NCBI GenBank assembly: GCA_965219875.1
Contig: CBDCOW010000003.1
Span: 62,001-126,000 of the forward strand
Length of the DNA: 64,000 nt
Direction: 5' to 3'
Origin: DAOUKH01 sp965219875
GTDB taxonomy: Bacteria > Chloroflexota > Dehalococcoidia > SHYB01
This document shows positions 34,589-43,379 of the stretch, in pieces. Position 1 is the first letter of the stretch. Each line of letters starts with the position of its first letter. The notes below the pieces were generated by a model. The model did not search any database, was not told the origin of the DNA, and was given only the letters and a program-made list of their open reading frames with translations. A program made the position numbers and the translations under genes.

Positions 34589-34697
34589 TTGCGTAATCGA
34601 GATGACTGACCGGGAAGGTGGCGGACTTCGATAACCCGTGGTGGTTGCGAGGGGGCCCCTCATCTCAATCTTCTCCCGTGGGGAGAAGAGGCAAGAA
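34589..34697. repeat. dispersed intergenic repeat, type A copy 3
   Basis: Nearly identical to 16704-16810: TTGCGTAA, TGACTGACC, GGTGGCGGACTTCGATAACC, TTCTCCCGTGGGGAGAA, GAGGCAAGA. Confidence 0.75.
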
Positions 34698-34738
34698 GGT
34701 GCCCTGCGGGCACCCGCGCGCCTAGCGGCGCGCGCCCT

Positions 34739-35064
34739 CTCTCAGTCTCTTCAGAGGGGGAGAGGCTAAGGTGCTCCCCCAGAGGAGATCTTTGCGTAAC
34801 CTTGAGCCACAGGCTCCGGCAAGGTCGCGCGGCCCCCGCCTCCCCCCGCCCTCACCCCAACCCTCTCCCAGCGGGAGAGGGGGCAAGACCTCCCCACGGC
34901 CAACCCCTCGCTCCCAAGGCTGGGTTGTCCAAGGGTCTTCAGAGGGGGAGAGGCTAAGGTGCTCCCCCAGAGGAGACCTTTGCGTAACCGGCGCTTCCGG
35001 CTCCATGAACGTCGGCGCCCCCGCCTCCCCCCGCCCTCGCCCCAACCCTCTCCCAGCGGGAGAG
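34739..35064. repeat. type C repeat, two tandem copies (second interrupted by IS110)
   Basis: Copy 1 about 34739-34933 and copy 2 from 34934 both begin TC-TTCAGAGGGGGAGAGGCTAAGG, carry GCTCCCCCAGAGGAGA and TTTGCGTAACC, and reach CCCTCTCCCAGCGGGAGAG. Copy 1 continues without a break; copy 2 is split at 35064 by the IS110 element and resumes at 36211. Confidence 0.8.
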
Positions 35065-35079
35065 CAACTGTGTTGAAAG

Positions 35080-36051
35080 TCAAGGGTTCTCTACGGCTGG
35101 GACCTCCGTTCTCGCGAACGACGGGTTCCACGCAGCGCCGTGCTTGAGCATGCTGTTGAGGATGACCAGCAGTTTGCGCATGCAGGCGGTCAGCGCGACC
35201 TTCTTTGCCTTGCCCGACCCGCAGAGCCGCAGATAGAAGTCCCGGATCACCGGATTGTGGCGGGTGGCCGTAAGCGTGGCCATGTACAGGGTCTGACGAG
35301 CTGGCGCCCGACCTCCCCACACGGTGCGCCGCCCGCGCAGCATCCCGCTGTCGCGGTTGAACGGGGCGACCCCGAGCAGGCTCGCGATCTGCTTGCCGCC
35401 CAGCTCCCCGAGCTCGGGGACCTCCGCCAGCAGCGTCATGCCCAGCACCGGCCCCACCCCGGGGACGCTCCGAAGCAGGTCCTCTCGCTCCCGCCATACC
35501 GGGTTCCGTTGGATGCGCTTGCTCAGATCCTCGTCCAGCTTGCGCAACTCCCTTTCCAGCCAGGCGATGTGGCGCTGGATGTCCTTGCGGACCGGCCCCA
35601 CGGTGCTGCTCAGACGGTTCTTCTCCGCCGTGATCATCGTCACCACCTGCCGCCTTCGCTCCAGTTGCGCCTCCAGCGCCTGTGCTTCCGCGTCGGGCAG
35701 ACGGGTGGGACGCGGCCGGATGGCCATGCCGAAGCGCGCAATGACCTCCGCGTCCAGCCGGTCCGTCTTGGCCAGCCGTCCGCTCGCCTTGGCGAAGTCC
35801 CGCACCTGGCGCGGATTGACCACCGCCGTCGGGATCTGCGCCGCGGCGAGCCCCGCCACGACCGCCCGCTGCAGTCCGCCCGTCGATTCCAGCACCACCA
35901 GCACCGGCGCCAAGGGTCCGAGCGCGGCGACCAATTCGTCGATACCCTGCGGTGTGTTGGGGACGCTCCACTGCGTCCCGTCCGGCAGGACGGCGATGTC
36001 CAGCACCTTCTTGGAGACGTCGATCCCGACGAAACATTCCGCTGACTCCAC
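35080..36051 (-). CDS. IS110 family transposase (DEDD recombinase)
   Basis: 323 aa, intact. RuvC-like DEDD domain: Asp in GIDVSKK, Glu in VLESTGG, the Asp pair in TDRLDAEVIARF. After a coiled helical region (about 115-200) comes the transposase-20 domain with SVPGVGP and the serine-containing FNRDSGMLRGRR. Start is GTG with AAGGAG 7 nt upstream. IS110 transposases act with a bridge RNA made from the element end. Probably still functional. Confidence 0.93.
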   Translation of the reverse strand: MESAECFVGIDVSKKVLDIAVLPDGTQWSVPNTPQGIDELVAALGPLAPVLVVLESTGGLQRAVVAGLAAAQIPTAVVNPRQVRDFAKASGRLAKTDRLDAEVIARFGMAIRPRPTRLPDAEAQALEAQLERRRQVVTMITAEKNRLSSTVGPVRKDIQRHIAWLERELRKLDEDLSKRIQRNPVWREREDLLRSVPGVGPVLGMTLLAEVPELGELGGKQIASLLGVAPFNRDSGMLRGRRTVWGGRAPARQTLYMATLTATRHNPVIRDFYLRLCGSGKAKKVALTACMRKLLVILNSMLKHGAAWNPSFARTEVPAVENP

Positions 36052-36210
36052 AATCCCTCTCCTTTGGCCCTACCTTGCAGATTCGGGCTTTGCATGCCCT
36101 GGCAACTGTTCGGGCTCTTCCTTGGAGTAGGAGCGGCGACCATCGCTCTCCCACGGTCTTTCTTGGACCAGGGGGGTATCGGTCTACCGCTCTCCTCCCC
36201 AAGATACAAG
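36052..36210 (-). ncRNA. candidate bridge RNA region of the IS110 element
   Basis: 159-nt noncoding end upstream of the transposase, where IS110-group elements encode their bridge RNA. On the minus strand it contains GGGAGAG (36152-36146), complementary to CTCTCCC at the target site including the CT core, and a GGGGAGGAGAG stretch near the end. I did not fold the RNA; the role is inferred from family knowledge and position. Confidence 0.5.
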
Positions 36211-36300
36211 GGGGCCGGACCTCCCCACGGCCAACCCCTCGCTCCCAAGGCTGGGTTGTCCAAGGGTCTCCAGAGGGGGAGAGGCCGGAGGGCGGGACGA
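36211..36300. repeat. remainder of the interrupted type C repeat
   Basis: Continues the copy broken at 35064: GGGGCCGGACCTCCCCACGG, CCAACCCCTCGCTCCCAAGG, CTGGGTTGTCCAAGGGTCTCC, then GAGAGGCCGGAGG. Confidence 0.8.
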
Positions 36301-36309
36301 GGCGCTGCC

Positions 36310-37452
36310 CTAGTGGGCGTGCTCCAGCCCGTAAAGCTCGGCGCAGTTGAGGGCGAGCATCCGGTGGCGCTCCTCGTCGGGGACGCCGGTCATCATGGAG
36401 TCGATGAGCTTGCGGGAGTAGGGCCAGTCGTTCCCGTGGTGGGGGAAGTCGGTGGACCACATGATGTTCTTGACCCCGGCGAGGTGCCGCGAAAAGACGC
36501 CGCTGTGATCGACCATGAACGTGGCCAACCAGTTGTCGAACCAGTATTGGCTGGGCTTCTTCGTGAGCACCGATCCAGTGCGGTGACGGTTCCGCCACCA
36601 GCGGTCGTCAATGGCCTCGAGGAAGTACGGGACCCAGCCGGCTCCCGACTCAACGGTGAGGAACTTGAGGTTGGGGAAGCGCTCGTTGACGCCGGAGAAG
36701 ATGAGCTGGGCAATGAGCCCGGCGACGTTGGCGAAGCCCAGAGCGCCCAGCGCGTCCTGCACGCCGGCGGGCGTATCCTCGGTGCGGCGCACGTTCCGGG
36801 TGACGAGGATGAGGTGCAGGTGCACCGGCATATTCAGTTCTTCGGCGGCGGCCCAGAAGGGATCGTCCTCGGGCCGGATGAAGTCGCCGCCGCTGGGCCA
36901 TGACGTGACGATGACGCCCTTGTGGCCCATCTCCTTGGCCCGCTTCATCTCCGCGATGTTGTTCTCCACGCCGGCGTTGGGCATCTGGGCCAGGGGGACC
37001 AGACGCTCGGGGTCGGCGGCGCAGAAGCCATCGGACAACCAATCGTTGTAGGCGCGAATGCCGGCGAGCTGCAGCTCGATGTCCTCGAACTGCATGAAAT
37101 ACATGATGGCGCGCTGCGGCGGGAACATGACCTCGGCGTCGACGCCGTCGATGTCGAGCAGCCCGAGCCGCTCCTTCCCCTGGTAGCAGCCGGGATGGAT
37201 GGTGTAGGCGCCGCCGTCGCCGTAGCTCGCGCCGTGCCAGTTCAGATCCTCGGGTCGCGTCTGGAGGTTGGTCACCAGCCCCATCGGCTCCAGGGTTCCC
37301 GTCTGCGGGTACTCCCACTGGTCGCCGCCACGGGGGTCCTTGACCAGCTTGGGAGCCTTGTCGTGGAACTGCCGCGGCAGCCACTTCTCCCACAAATCCG
37401 GGGGTTGGATCGCATGGGAATCGGCGGAGATAAGGTTGTAGTCGCAGGTCAT
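36310..37452 (-). CDS. amidohydrolase family 2 protein
   Basis: 380 aa. TIM-barrel metal-dependent hydrolase/decarboxylase of PF04909 (ACMSD and gamma-resorcylate decarboxylase relatives). Visible: N-terminal SADSHAIQPPDLW, the PVHLHL strand with metal His, VESGAGWVP and the STDFPHHGNDWP motif with the late Asp. GAGGAGG lies 7 nt before the ATG. Paralogues are at 43891, 53430 and 60223; the 60223 protein is the closest (same WSTDxPHHGxDWPxSRK). Substrate unknown. Confidence 0.88.
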   Translation of the reverse strand: MTCDYNLISADSHAIQPPDLWEKWLPRQFHDKAPKLVKDPRGGDQWEYPQTGTLEPMGLVTNLQTRPEDLNWHGASYGDGGAYTIHPGCYQGKERLGLLDIDGVDAEVMFPPQRAIMYFMQFEDIELQLAGIRAYNDWLSDGFCAADPERLVPLAQMPNAGVENNIAEMKRAKEMGHKGVIVTSWPSGGDFIRPEDDPFWAAAEELNMPVHLHLILVTRNVRRTEDTPAGVQDALGALGFANVAGLIAQLIFSGVNERFPNLKFLTVESGAGWVPYFLEAIDDRWWRNRHRTGSVLTKKPSQYWFDNWLATFMVDHSGVFSRHLAGVKNIMWSTDFPHHGNDWPYSRKLIDSMMTGVPDEERHRMLALNCAELYGLEHAH

Positions 37453-37502
37453 GACGCGTCCTCCTCGCGGTTGCGCATTCCGACGGCCGCTCCTCGAAGC
37501 CG

Positions 37503-39983
37503 TTACTCTTTCGACCCCAGGAACCGCATGTCCCAGGAGAGGTCGTCGGCCTCGACGACGGCGCCGCCGGTGGTGAGGCGATGGTACTCCTGTGGCGACT
37601 TGCCAAGCAAGCCGATAAACACATCGCGGTCGTGCTCCGCCGCGAAGGGGGCGCGCGCCGCGACTGCCGGCGGCGTTCCCTTCAGGTTCCACGCCCCGCG
37701 GGCGAATCCGGCCGGCGGCAGATGGGGATGGCCACCGGCGGGGTAGACGCCGCGGGCTTGGAGATGCGGGTTGTGGGGCAAGTCGAGGGTGTTGAGGGTG
37801 GGCAGCGCCGCGATGCCCGCCGCCTGTAGTGTCTCGGCAGCCTCGTACTTCGTCTGTGAGCGCGTCCATTCGCCGATCAGGCGGTCGAGCTCGTCCTCTT
37901 GACGCTTGCGGCCTTCCAGGTCGGCGAACCATGCCTCAGCAGCCCAAGGCGCTCCGATGGCGGCGGCCAGCGCGCGCCACTCGGCATCCGACTCGACCGC
38001 GATGCTGACCCACTCGTCGTCGCCCGAACAGGGATAGCAGCCATGCGGCGCCATGCGGGGATGGCGGTTGCCCGCCCGCTCCGGCAGCACCCCAGCGACG
38101 ACGTAGTCGAGCACCTGATGCCCCATCGCCGCCACCGTCACCTCGATCTGCGACACGTCGATGTGGACGCCTTGGCCGGTGCGACGACGACGGTGCAGCG
38201 CGGCGGCGACGGCGCTCGCGGTAAAGCTCGCGACGACGGGGTCGCCGTAGGTGATCTGCTGCGCGCCGAGGGGCGGCCCTCCCTGATAGCCCACCAGCCC
38301 CTCGAAGCCGGCGAGGGCCCCGGTGCTCGGTCCGTAGCCAATCATGCCGGCAAGGGGGCCGGTATGCCCCGCCGCCGTCATCGACGCCATGACGAGGTCG
38401 GGCCGCACCTGCTTCAGATCGTCGTAGCCCAGACCGAACCCCGCCAGCACGCGGGGGCTCAGGTTCTCGATCACCACGTCGGAAACGGCGACGAGTTCCC
38501 GTACCGCCTCCGCCCCGGCCTCGTTGCCCATGTCCACCGCCACCGCCTGCTTTCCCCGGTGCAGTGTGTTGAACGACACCGAGTTGTTGGGCGACGGCTC
38601 GCCCAGGAAGGGGAACATCGCCCGCTGGATATCGGGCCGGTAGGGGTGCTCGACCTTGATCACCTCGGCGCCCAGGTCGGCCAGCATCTGCCCCACAAGC
38701 GGCCCCGCCAGCACCCAGCAAAACTCGACGACACGCACCCCCTTGAGCGGCCTTCCTCCGGGCCTCTCCCCCCTTGGGGGAGACTGAGAGAGGGCACGCG
38801 CCGCACGCGCGCGGGCGCCCGTAGGGGCCCGCCGCGCGAAGACCTCGTCGTTGTGCTGGCCGAGCGCGGGGCCTGGCCGAGCCGGGGGACGGTCCCGGCC
38901 GTCGTACAAGAACGGCGCGCCGGGGAGCCGCGTCTTGAAGCCCGGCGCGATCTCAATCGGCTGGAAGAAGCCGCGCTCGGCGAGATGCTCCATCTCCACC
39001 ACATCGGCGACTGTGTTCAGGGGCATCCCAGGCGCTCGACGCTCCCAGAAGATGTCGAACCACTCCTCCTTCGACCGCTTGGCGAGCTCGTCGATGAGCA
39101 GGGCCTCGAAGTCCTCGACGTAGCGGTAGCGCGAGCGGGCGTTGGCGAAGAGCTCCGATTCGGCCCAATCGGGCCGGCCCAACACGTCCTTGAGCCGCTC
39201 CCAGTGCGGCGGCTGCGTGCCGATGACGCAGAAGTGACCGTCCTTGCAGGGGAAGTGGGTGTGCGGCGCCATCCCCGCGAGCCGGTGTCCGGTGCGCATC
39301 GTCCGCTCGCCGAGATGGTGAGCCTTTACCACCGCGTGGCCCATGAGCACCGTGATCACCGTCTCGATCGTCGAGATGTCGACGAGTTGGCCTTGGCCGG
39401 TTATGTCGCGCGCGTAGAGCGCCGTCACCGCCGCCCCAGCTCCGTTGGCCCCCGCCATATAGGACGACTGCGGGCCCGGCAGCGTGATCGGCTCCCGGTC
39501 GGGCACTCCAAGCGCGTAGGCCGCCCCCGAGGCGTGGAGCTCGTTCATGGGGTAGGCCCGGTAGTTGCTATACGGACCGTCGAGCCCCCACGGCGTGATC
39601 GAGAGCAGCACCGCGTTCGGGTTCGCCTCGCGCACGTCGTCCCAGGTCAGGCGGAGCGCGCGCGCCTCGGCGGGCAGGCGGTCGACAACGACCACGTCGG
39701 CGCGGGCGATGAGGTCGCCGAGCAGGCCGCGCCCCCGCTCCGAGGCAACGTCGAGGGTCACGCCGAGCTTGCCGCCGTTGAAGTAGTGGTAGACGCCGCT
39801 GTGGTCGGGATGGCCCTCGAAGCCGGGGGGGAACGGCCCCTCGGCGCGGGTGGGGTCGCCCTCGGGCGGCTCGACGCGAATCACCTCGGCCCCGAAGTCG
39901 CCGAGCAACCGCGCTGCCAGGGGCGCGGCGTACCAACGCCCCAGGTCGAGCACGCTCGTCCCTGCCAGGAAGTCGTCGTTCAT
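37503..39983 (-). CDS. fused double-domain CaiB/BaiF CoA-transferase with repeat-derived linker
   Basis: 826 aa. Domain 1 (about 1-390) starts FLAGTSVLDLGRWYAAPLAARLLGDFGAEVI in outline and has Ser at the catalytic Asp position (PQSSYMAG). Domain 2 (about 425-826) starts GVRVVEFCWVLAG and keeps Asp (YGDPVVAS). The linker at 38752-38840 is a copy of the type B palindromic repeat read in frame. It is upstream of the amidohydrolase gene on the same strand, 50 bp apart, so the two are probably cotranscribed. Substrate unknown. Confidence 0.9.
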   Translation of the reverse strand: MNDDFLAGTSVLDLGRWYAAPLAARLLGDFGAEVIRVEPPEGDPTRAEGPFPPGFEGHPDHSGVYHYFNGGKLGVTLDVASERGRGLLGDLIARADVVVVDRLPAEARALRLTWDDVREANPNAVLLSITPWGLDGPYSNYRAYPMNELHASGAAYALGVPDREPITLPGPQSSYMAGANGAGAAVTALYARDITGQGQLVDISTIETVITVLMGHAVVKAHHLGERTMRTGHRLAGMAPHTHFPCKDGHFCVIGTQPPHWERLKDVLGRPDWAESELFANARSRYRYVEDFEALLIDELAKRSKEEWFDIFWERRAPGMPLNTVADVVEMEHLAERGFFQPIEIAPGFKTRLPGAPFLYDGRDRPPARPGPALGQHNDEVFARRAPTGARARAARALSQSPPRGERPGGRPLKGVRVVEFCWVLAGPLVGQMLADLGAEVIKVEHPYRPDIQRAMFPFLGEPSPNNSVSFNTLHRGKQAVAVDMGNEAGAEAVRELVAVSDVVIENLSPRVLAGFGLGYDDLKQVRPDLVMASMTAAGHTGPLAGMIGYGPSTGALAGFEGLVGYQGGPPLGAQQITYGDPVVASFTASAVAAALHRRRRTGQGVHIDVSQIEVTVAAMGHQVLDYVVAGVLPERAGNRHPRMAPHGCYPCSGDDEWVSIAVESDAEWRALAAAIGAPWAAEAWFADLEGRKRQEDELDRLIGEWTRSQTKYEAAETLQAAGIAALPTLNTLDLPHNPHLQARGVYPAGGHPHLPPAGFARGAWNLKGTPPAVAARAPFAAEHDRDVFIGLLGKSPQEYHRLTTGGAVVEADDLSWDMRFLGSKE
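38752..38840. repeat. type B repeat inside coding sequence
   Basis: GGGCCTCTCCCCCCTTGGGG, GAGACTGAGAGAGGGC and GCGCGGGCGCCCGTAGGGG closely follow 17441-17510. It is read in frame as the linker of the fused CoA-transferase. Confidence 0.75.
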
Positions 39984-40045
39984 GCTGGGCACCCGCTCGA
40001 CGCCGATGATAGCGCAGCCACAACGGCGGGGCAGCGTCCCCTTTC

Positions 40046-40073
40046 TTGACACCCCGCCGCGCCTCACTAGAAT
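40046..40073 (+). promoter_or_regulatory. promoter of the thiolase-like operon
   Basis: TTGACA (40046-40051), 16-nt spacer, TAGAAT (40068-40073). Predicted start about 40080, with GGAGG just before the ATG at 40144. Confidence 0.65.
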
Positions 40074-40143
40074 TGGCCGCGGTAGGGGGCGCGGCGGCGC
40101 ACCCCCTTCAGAACACCCCTCTTCTTCTCGTGCGGAGGCATCT

Positions 40144-41379
40144 ATGGGCCTGCTGACCGGCAAGACCGCGATCGTCGGCGTTGGCGAGACGACGTATTAC
40201 CGCGACGCCAAGCGGACGACCTATTCCCTGGGCATCGAGGCGATCAAGCGCGCCGTCATGGACGCCGGCCTCGAGCTCAGCGACATCGACGCCATGACGA
40301 GCTATCAGGGCAACGACTCCCACAGCTCGAACGACATGGCCCAAGCGCTGGGTATGCGCCTGAACTACAGCCTCGACATCATGGGCGGCGGATCGAGCAC
40401 CGAGGCCCTCGTCGCCCACGCCGCCGGCCTGCTCGCCGGCGGCTACTGCAACGCAATGGTGATCTTCCGCTCGATGCGCGGACGCACCGGACGCCGCCCC
40501 GGCGGTCAGGCGCCCACCGGCCCCGCGCCGCCCATGACCGTCGTCGGCCACGCCGAGAACCAGTACATCGGCGTCACCACGCCGGCCCAGATGTTCGGGC
40601 TCGCCGCCATGCGCTACATGCACGACTTCGGCATGACGACCCGCCAGCTCGGCGCGGTGGCCATGACCCACCGCTACCACGCCACCATGAATCCCAAGGC
40701 CTTCTTCTACAAGCGGCCCCTAACGATGGAGGACTACCTCCAGGCACGCTGGGTCTCGAAACCGTTCCGACTCTTCGACTGCTGCCTCGAAATGGACGTT
40801 TCCTGCGCGCTCGTCCTCACCCGCGCGGAGCGCTCCTACGACCTCAAGCACCCGCCGGTCTTCGTGATGGGCGGCACCGCCCGCACCATGGCGGAGAGCC
40901 CCGGCTACAACCCCGGGCGCCGCTCCACGGCGGTCTACCACCACGCCAGCAACTGGGGGCGCAACCGCGTCTTCGCCATGTCGGGCCGCTCCCGCGAGGA
41001 CGTCGACGTCGCCTCGTTCTACGACGCCTTCACCATCACGCCGCTGCTCCAGTTGGAGGGCTACGGCTTCGTCGGCCCCGGCGAGGCCGGCTTCTGGTAC
41101 GAAGAGGGCCGTGGACGGATCGACGCCGAGCTTCCGGTGAACACCTCGGGCTCCCACCTGTCGGAGGGCTACTCGCACGGCATCCAGATGGTGATCGAGA
41201 TGACCCGCCAGCTCCGGGGCCGCGCCGACGACGTCTGCCCTAATTGGGAGCGCGGCGTCCACACCTACGACCGCGATCAGGGCTGCCGCCAAGTGCGCAA
41301 GCACGAGAACGGCTTCTGCGCCGGATGGGGAAGCCCGGTCACCAGCAGCTCGCTCATGCTCAGCCGGCACCCCAGCTAG
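40144..41379 (+). CDS. thiolase-like protein (SCPx/Ltp2 type)
   Basis: 411 aa. Thiolase fold with the length and motifs of lipid-transfer/SCPx relatives (AIVGVGETTY start, DISD-like DIDAMTSYQG, NTSGSHLSEGYSHG, VIEMTRQLRG). At the nucleophile position (usually NNxCxSG) it reads GGGSSTEA, so the Cys is Ser. Family members without the Cys, such as Ltp2, act as retro-aldolases together with a DUF35 protein. The DUF35 gene at 43380 is on the same strand but separated by a defence-type gene. Confidence 0.85.
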   Translation: MGLLTGKTAIVGVGETTYYRDAKRTTYSLGIEAIKRAVMDAGLELSDIDAMTSYQGNDSHSSNDMAQALGMRLNYSLDIMGGGSSTEALVAHAAGLLAGGYCNAMVIFRSMRGRTGRRPGGQAPTGPAPPMTVVGHAENQYIGVTTPAQMFGLAAMRYMHDFGMTTRQLGAVAMTHRYHATMNPKAFFYKRPLTMEDYLQARWVSKPFRLFDCCLEMDVSCALVLTRAERSYDLKHPPVFVMGGTARTMAESPGYNPGRRSTAVYHHASNWGRNRVFAMSGRSREDVDVASFYDAFTITPLLQLEGYGFVGPGEAGFWYEEGRGRIDAELPVNTSGSHLSEGYSHGIQMVIEMTRQLRGRADDVCPNWERGVHTYDRDQGCRQVRKHENGFCAGWGSPVTSSSLMLSRHPS

Positions 41380-41405
41380 CGCCTGAGAAGCCCGGATGGG
41401 CTACC

Positions 41406-43370
41406 GTGAATAACACCATCCCCCTCCAAGAGTTGTTCAACAACCGGGTTTTCCGGGTGCCCGACTACCAACGCGGCTACGCATGGGAGAAGCTGCAAAT
41501 CGGAGAGTTCCTCGACGACTTGGATCTGCTGGGCTCCACTTACCACCGCCACCACTACACGGGCACTATCGTCCTACACCAGCCTCCCAACGCCATAATG
41601 AAGACGTCTGCCGAAGGGAGGAGCTACGTCGAGGCGGACGTCGTGGACGGACAGCAGCGTCTCACGACTATCGTCCTGCTGCTCAATGAGATCAGCGGCG
41701 CCCTGAACAATCACGGGAGCGCCGGCGAGCTCTCGGAAGGAATCAGGAAGGACTACGTCGAGGTAAAGAGCCGCGACGGCCAACCGCTCTACAAGCTGTC
41801 ACTTAACGAGGAAACCGATCGGTTCTTCAAGGACAGTGTGCTGCCGAGGACGCCGGGAGTCGACGGGCCGTCGACAGCGGCGGCGCAGCGGCTCCAGGAC
41901 GCGAAGGAGCAGATCGCCGGCTATCTGCGCGCGGCGGCGGGAAATGCGGCAAACGGGGAACATTGGCTGCAAGACCTGCTGACCAAGATTACAACCCGGC
42001 TCCACTTCAACGTATACGAAGTCGATCACCCGTCGGAAGTCGGGATCGTATTCGAATTAGTGAACGACCGCGGCAAACCGTTGACCAACTTGGAGAAGGT
42101 CAAGAACTATCTGCTGTACACGGCGGCGACGCTCGATATAGAACCCACCTCTAGGGATGACCTCACGAAGGGCGTAAACGATGCCTGGGCCGACATCCTG
42201 AAGCAATTGACGGCCGCCAAGCTGGGCTCGCCCGCGGGAGAAGACCAACTGCTCCGCGCGCACTGGATCATGCAGCATGACCCGCGAAACTGGGATGGAA
42301 GCAAGAGCGTCAAGAGCCGATTTGATCTACGGAATTACCAAGGGCGTCACCCCGAGCTCTTGGGCGAACTACATGAGTACATTGGGGGACTCCGCGAGGC
42401 CTGCACTTGCTACTGCGACGCGCTCAAACCGGCCAGAGACGCGTCCTTCGGCCGCTTCTCGTCGGAGCCCGCGGTCCGGGAGGATGTGAAGCTCTGGAAC
42501 TCCAGACTTGTCCGGACCAGGATAACCGCAACCTTCTTGCCCCTCCTGATGGCCGTGCGGAAACGCTGGCCGTCCGAGCCGAAGAAGTACCTTGAGATCG
42601 TGGAGATCTTCGAGCGCATCGCCTTCCGCTTCTACCGCGTAGCGGATTTCCGCGCCAACTATCGACAGTCCCAGATGTTCGGCCTCGCGTACGAGGTGGC
42701 GCACGGGATGGAGTTCGATGACGCAATCAAGGCGATCAGGCATCTGTACAGTGATCTCGACGGGTACGCGCGGCGTCATTTCGACGAGTTTACCGACTCG
42801 TCGGAGCCTCAGAACTGGTACTGGAGGGGATACCTCTCCTATTTCCTGTACGAATACGAGCAGCACCTAGCATCAGCCGGAGGCGCGAAGACGAAGGTCC
42901 GGCCGAAGGTCGGATGGATGGAGATTCGAGGCCGAAGCGACTCCATTGAGCATGTGCTTCCTCAGTTCATAGAGAATCGGCCCGGCTGGCAGAAGTGTTT
43001 CAATGCGGACACCCACGAGCGTTACGTCCACGACATCGGCAACCTCACGCTCACGGAGGGGAACTCCGAGCTGAGCAACAAGGAGTTCACCGAGAAGAGA
43101 GGCAGCTCTGATGCCGACGGGTATTGCTACGCGAGGTCGCGCTTGTTCCAAGAGCGAGAGATTGCTGAGTGCGACGACTGGACCCCGGAGGCCATCGACA
43201 AACGTCGCGCCAAGTTGCTCGCGTGGGCGAAGGAGCGATGGAACATGGACTTCAGCGGCCTCGACGAGGCAGAGCCCGATCCTGTAGACGAGGAACAGGG
43301 CGACAGCGATGATGACACTGGGGAAGAGCAGATCCCCGGACAGGTTGAAGCGTTCCAAGAAGCAAGTTGA
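41406..43370 (+). CDS. DUF262-DUF1524 protein (GmrSD/SspE-like)
   Basis: 654 aa. The N-terminal DUF262 domain has IPLQELFNNRVFRVPDYQRGY in outline and the ParB-like NTPase motif DGQQRLTT near residue 80. The C-terminal DUF1524 HNH-nuclease domain has SIEHVLPQ, DIGNLTL and NSELSNKEF. Fused DUF262/DUF1524 proteins include the type IV restriction enzyme GmrSD and SspE of phosphorothioate-based defence. GTG start at 41406, 27 bp after the thiolase stop. Base composition is lower in GC than neighbours. Acidic C-terminal tail. Confidence 0.85.
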   Translation: MNNTIPLQELFNNRVFRVPDYQRGYAWEKLQIGEFLDDLDLLGSTYHRHHYTGTIVLHQPPNAIMKTSAEGRSYVEADVVDGQQRLTTIVLLLNEISGALNNHGSAGELSEGIRKDYVEVKSRDGQPLYKLSLNEETDRFFKDSVLPRTPGVDGPSTAAAQRLQDAKEQIAGYLRAAAGNAANGEHWLQDLLTKITTRLHFNVYEVDHPSEVGIVFELVNDRGKPLTNLEKVKNYLLYTAATLDIEPTSRDDLTKGVNDAWADILKQLTAAKLGSPAGEDQLLRAHWIMQHDPRNWDGSKSVKSRFDLRNYQGRHPELLGELHEYIGGLREACTCYCDALKPARDASFGRFSSEPAVREDVKLWNSRLVRTRITATFLPLLMAVRKRWPSEPKKYLEIVEIFERIAFRFYRVADFRANYRQSQMFGLAYEVAHGMEFDDAIKAIRHLYSDLDGYARRHFDEFTDSSEPQNWYWRGYLSYFLYEYEQHLASAGGAKTKVRPKVGWMEIRGRSDSIEHVLPQFIENRPGWQKCFNADTHERYVHDIGNLTLTEGNSELSNKEFTEKRGSSDADGYCYARSRLFQEREIAECDDWTPEAIDKRRAKLLAWAKERWNMDFSGLDEAEPDPVDEEQGDSDDDTGEEQIPGQVEAFQEAS

Positions 43371-43379
43371 GGAGCCGTC

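Larger units (their letters stand above)
35065..36210 (-). mobile_element. IS110 family insertion sequence, 1146 bp
   Basis: Boundaries are set by comparing the interrupted repeat with its intact neighbour copy (34836-34955). Left flank ends ...GCGGGAGAG and right flank resumes GGGGCCGGACC, which are contiguous in the intact copy. No inverted terminal repeats and no target duplication beyond a CT core on the minus strand at each end (36210-36209 and 35064-35063), as known for IS110/IS621. One transposase gene and about 159 bp of noncoding left end. Confidence 0.85.

Noticed and set aside
34119..34634. Overlapping Arg/Gly-rich frames on both strands
   Set aside because: Low-complexity, no Shine-Dalgarno, overlap repeats and the SOS-type promoter; typical of noncoding GC-rich DNA.
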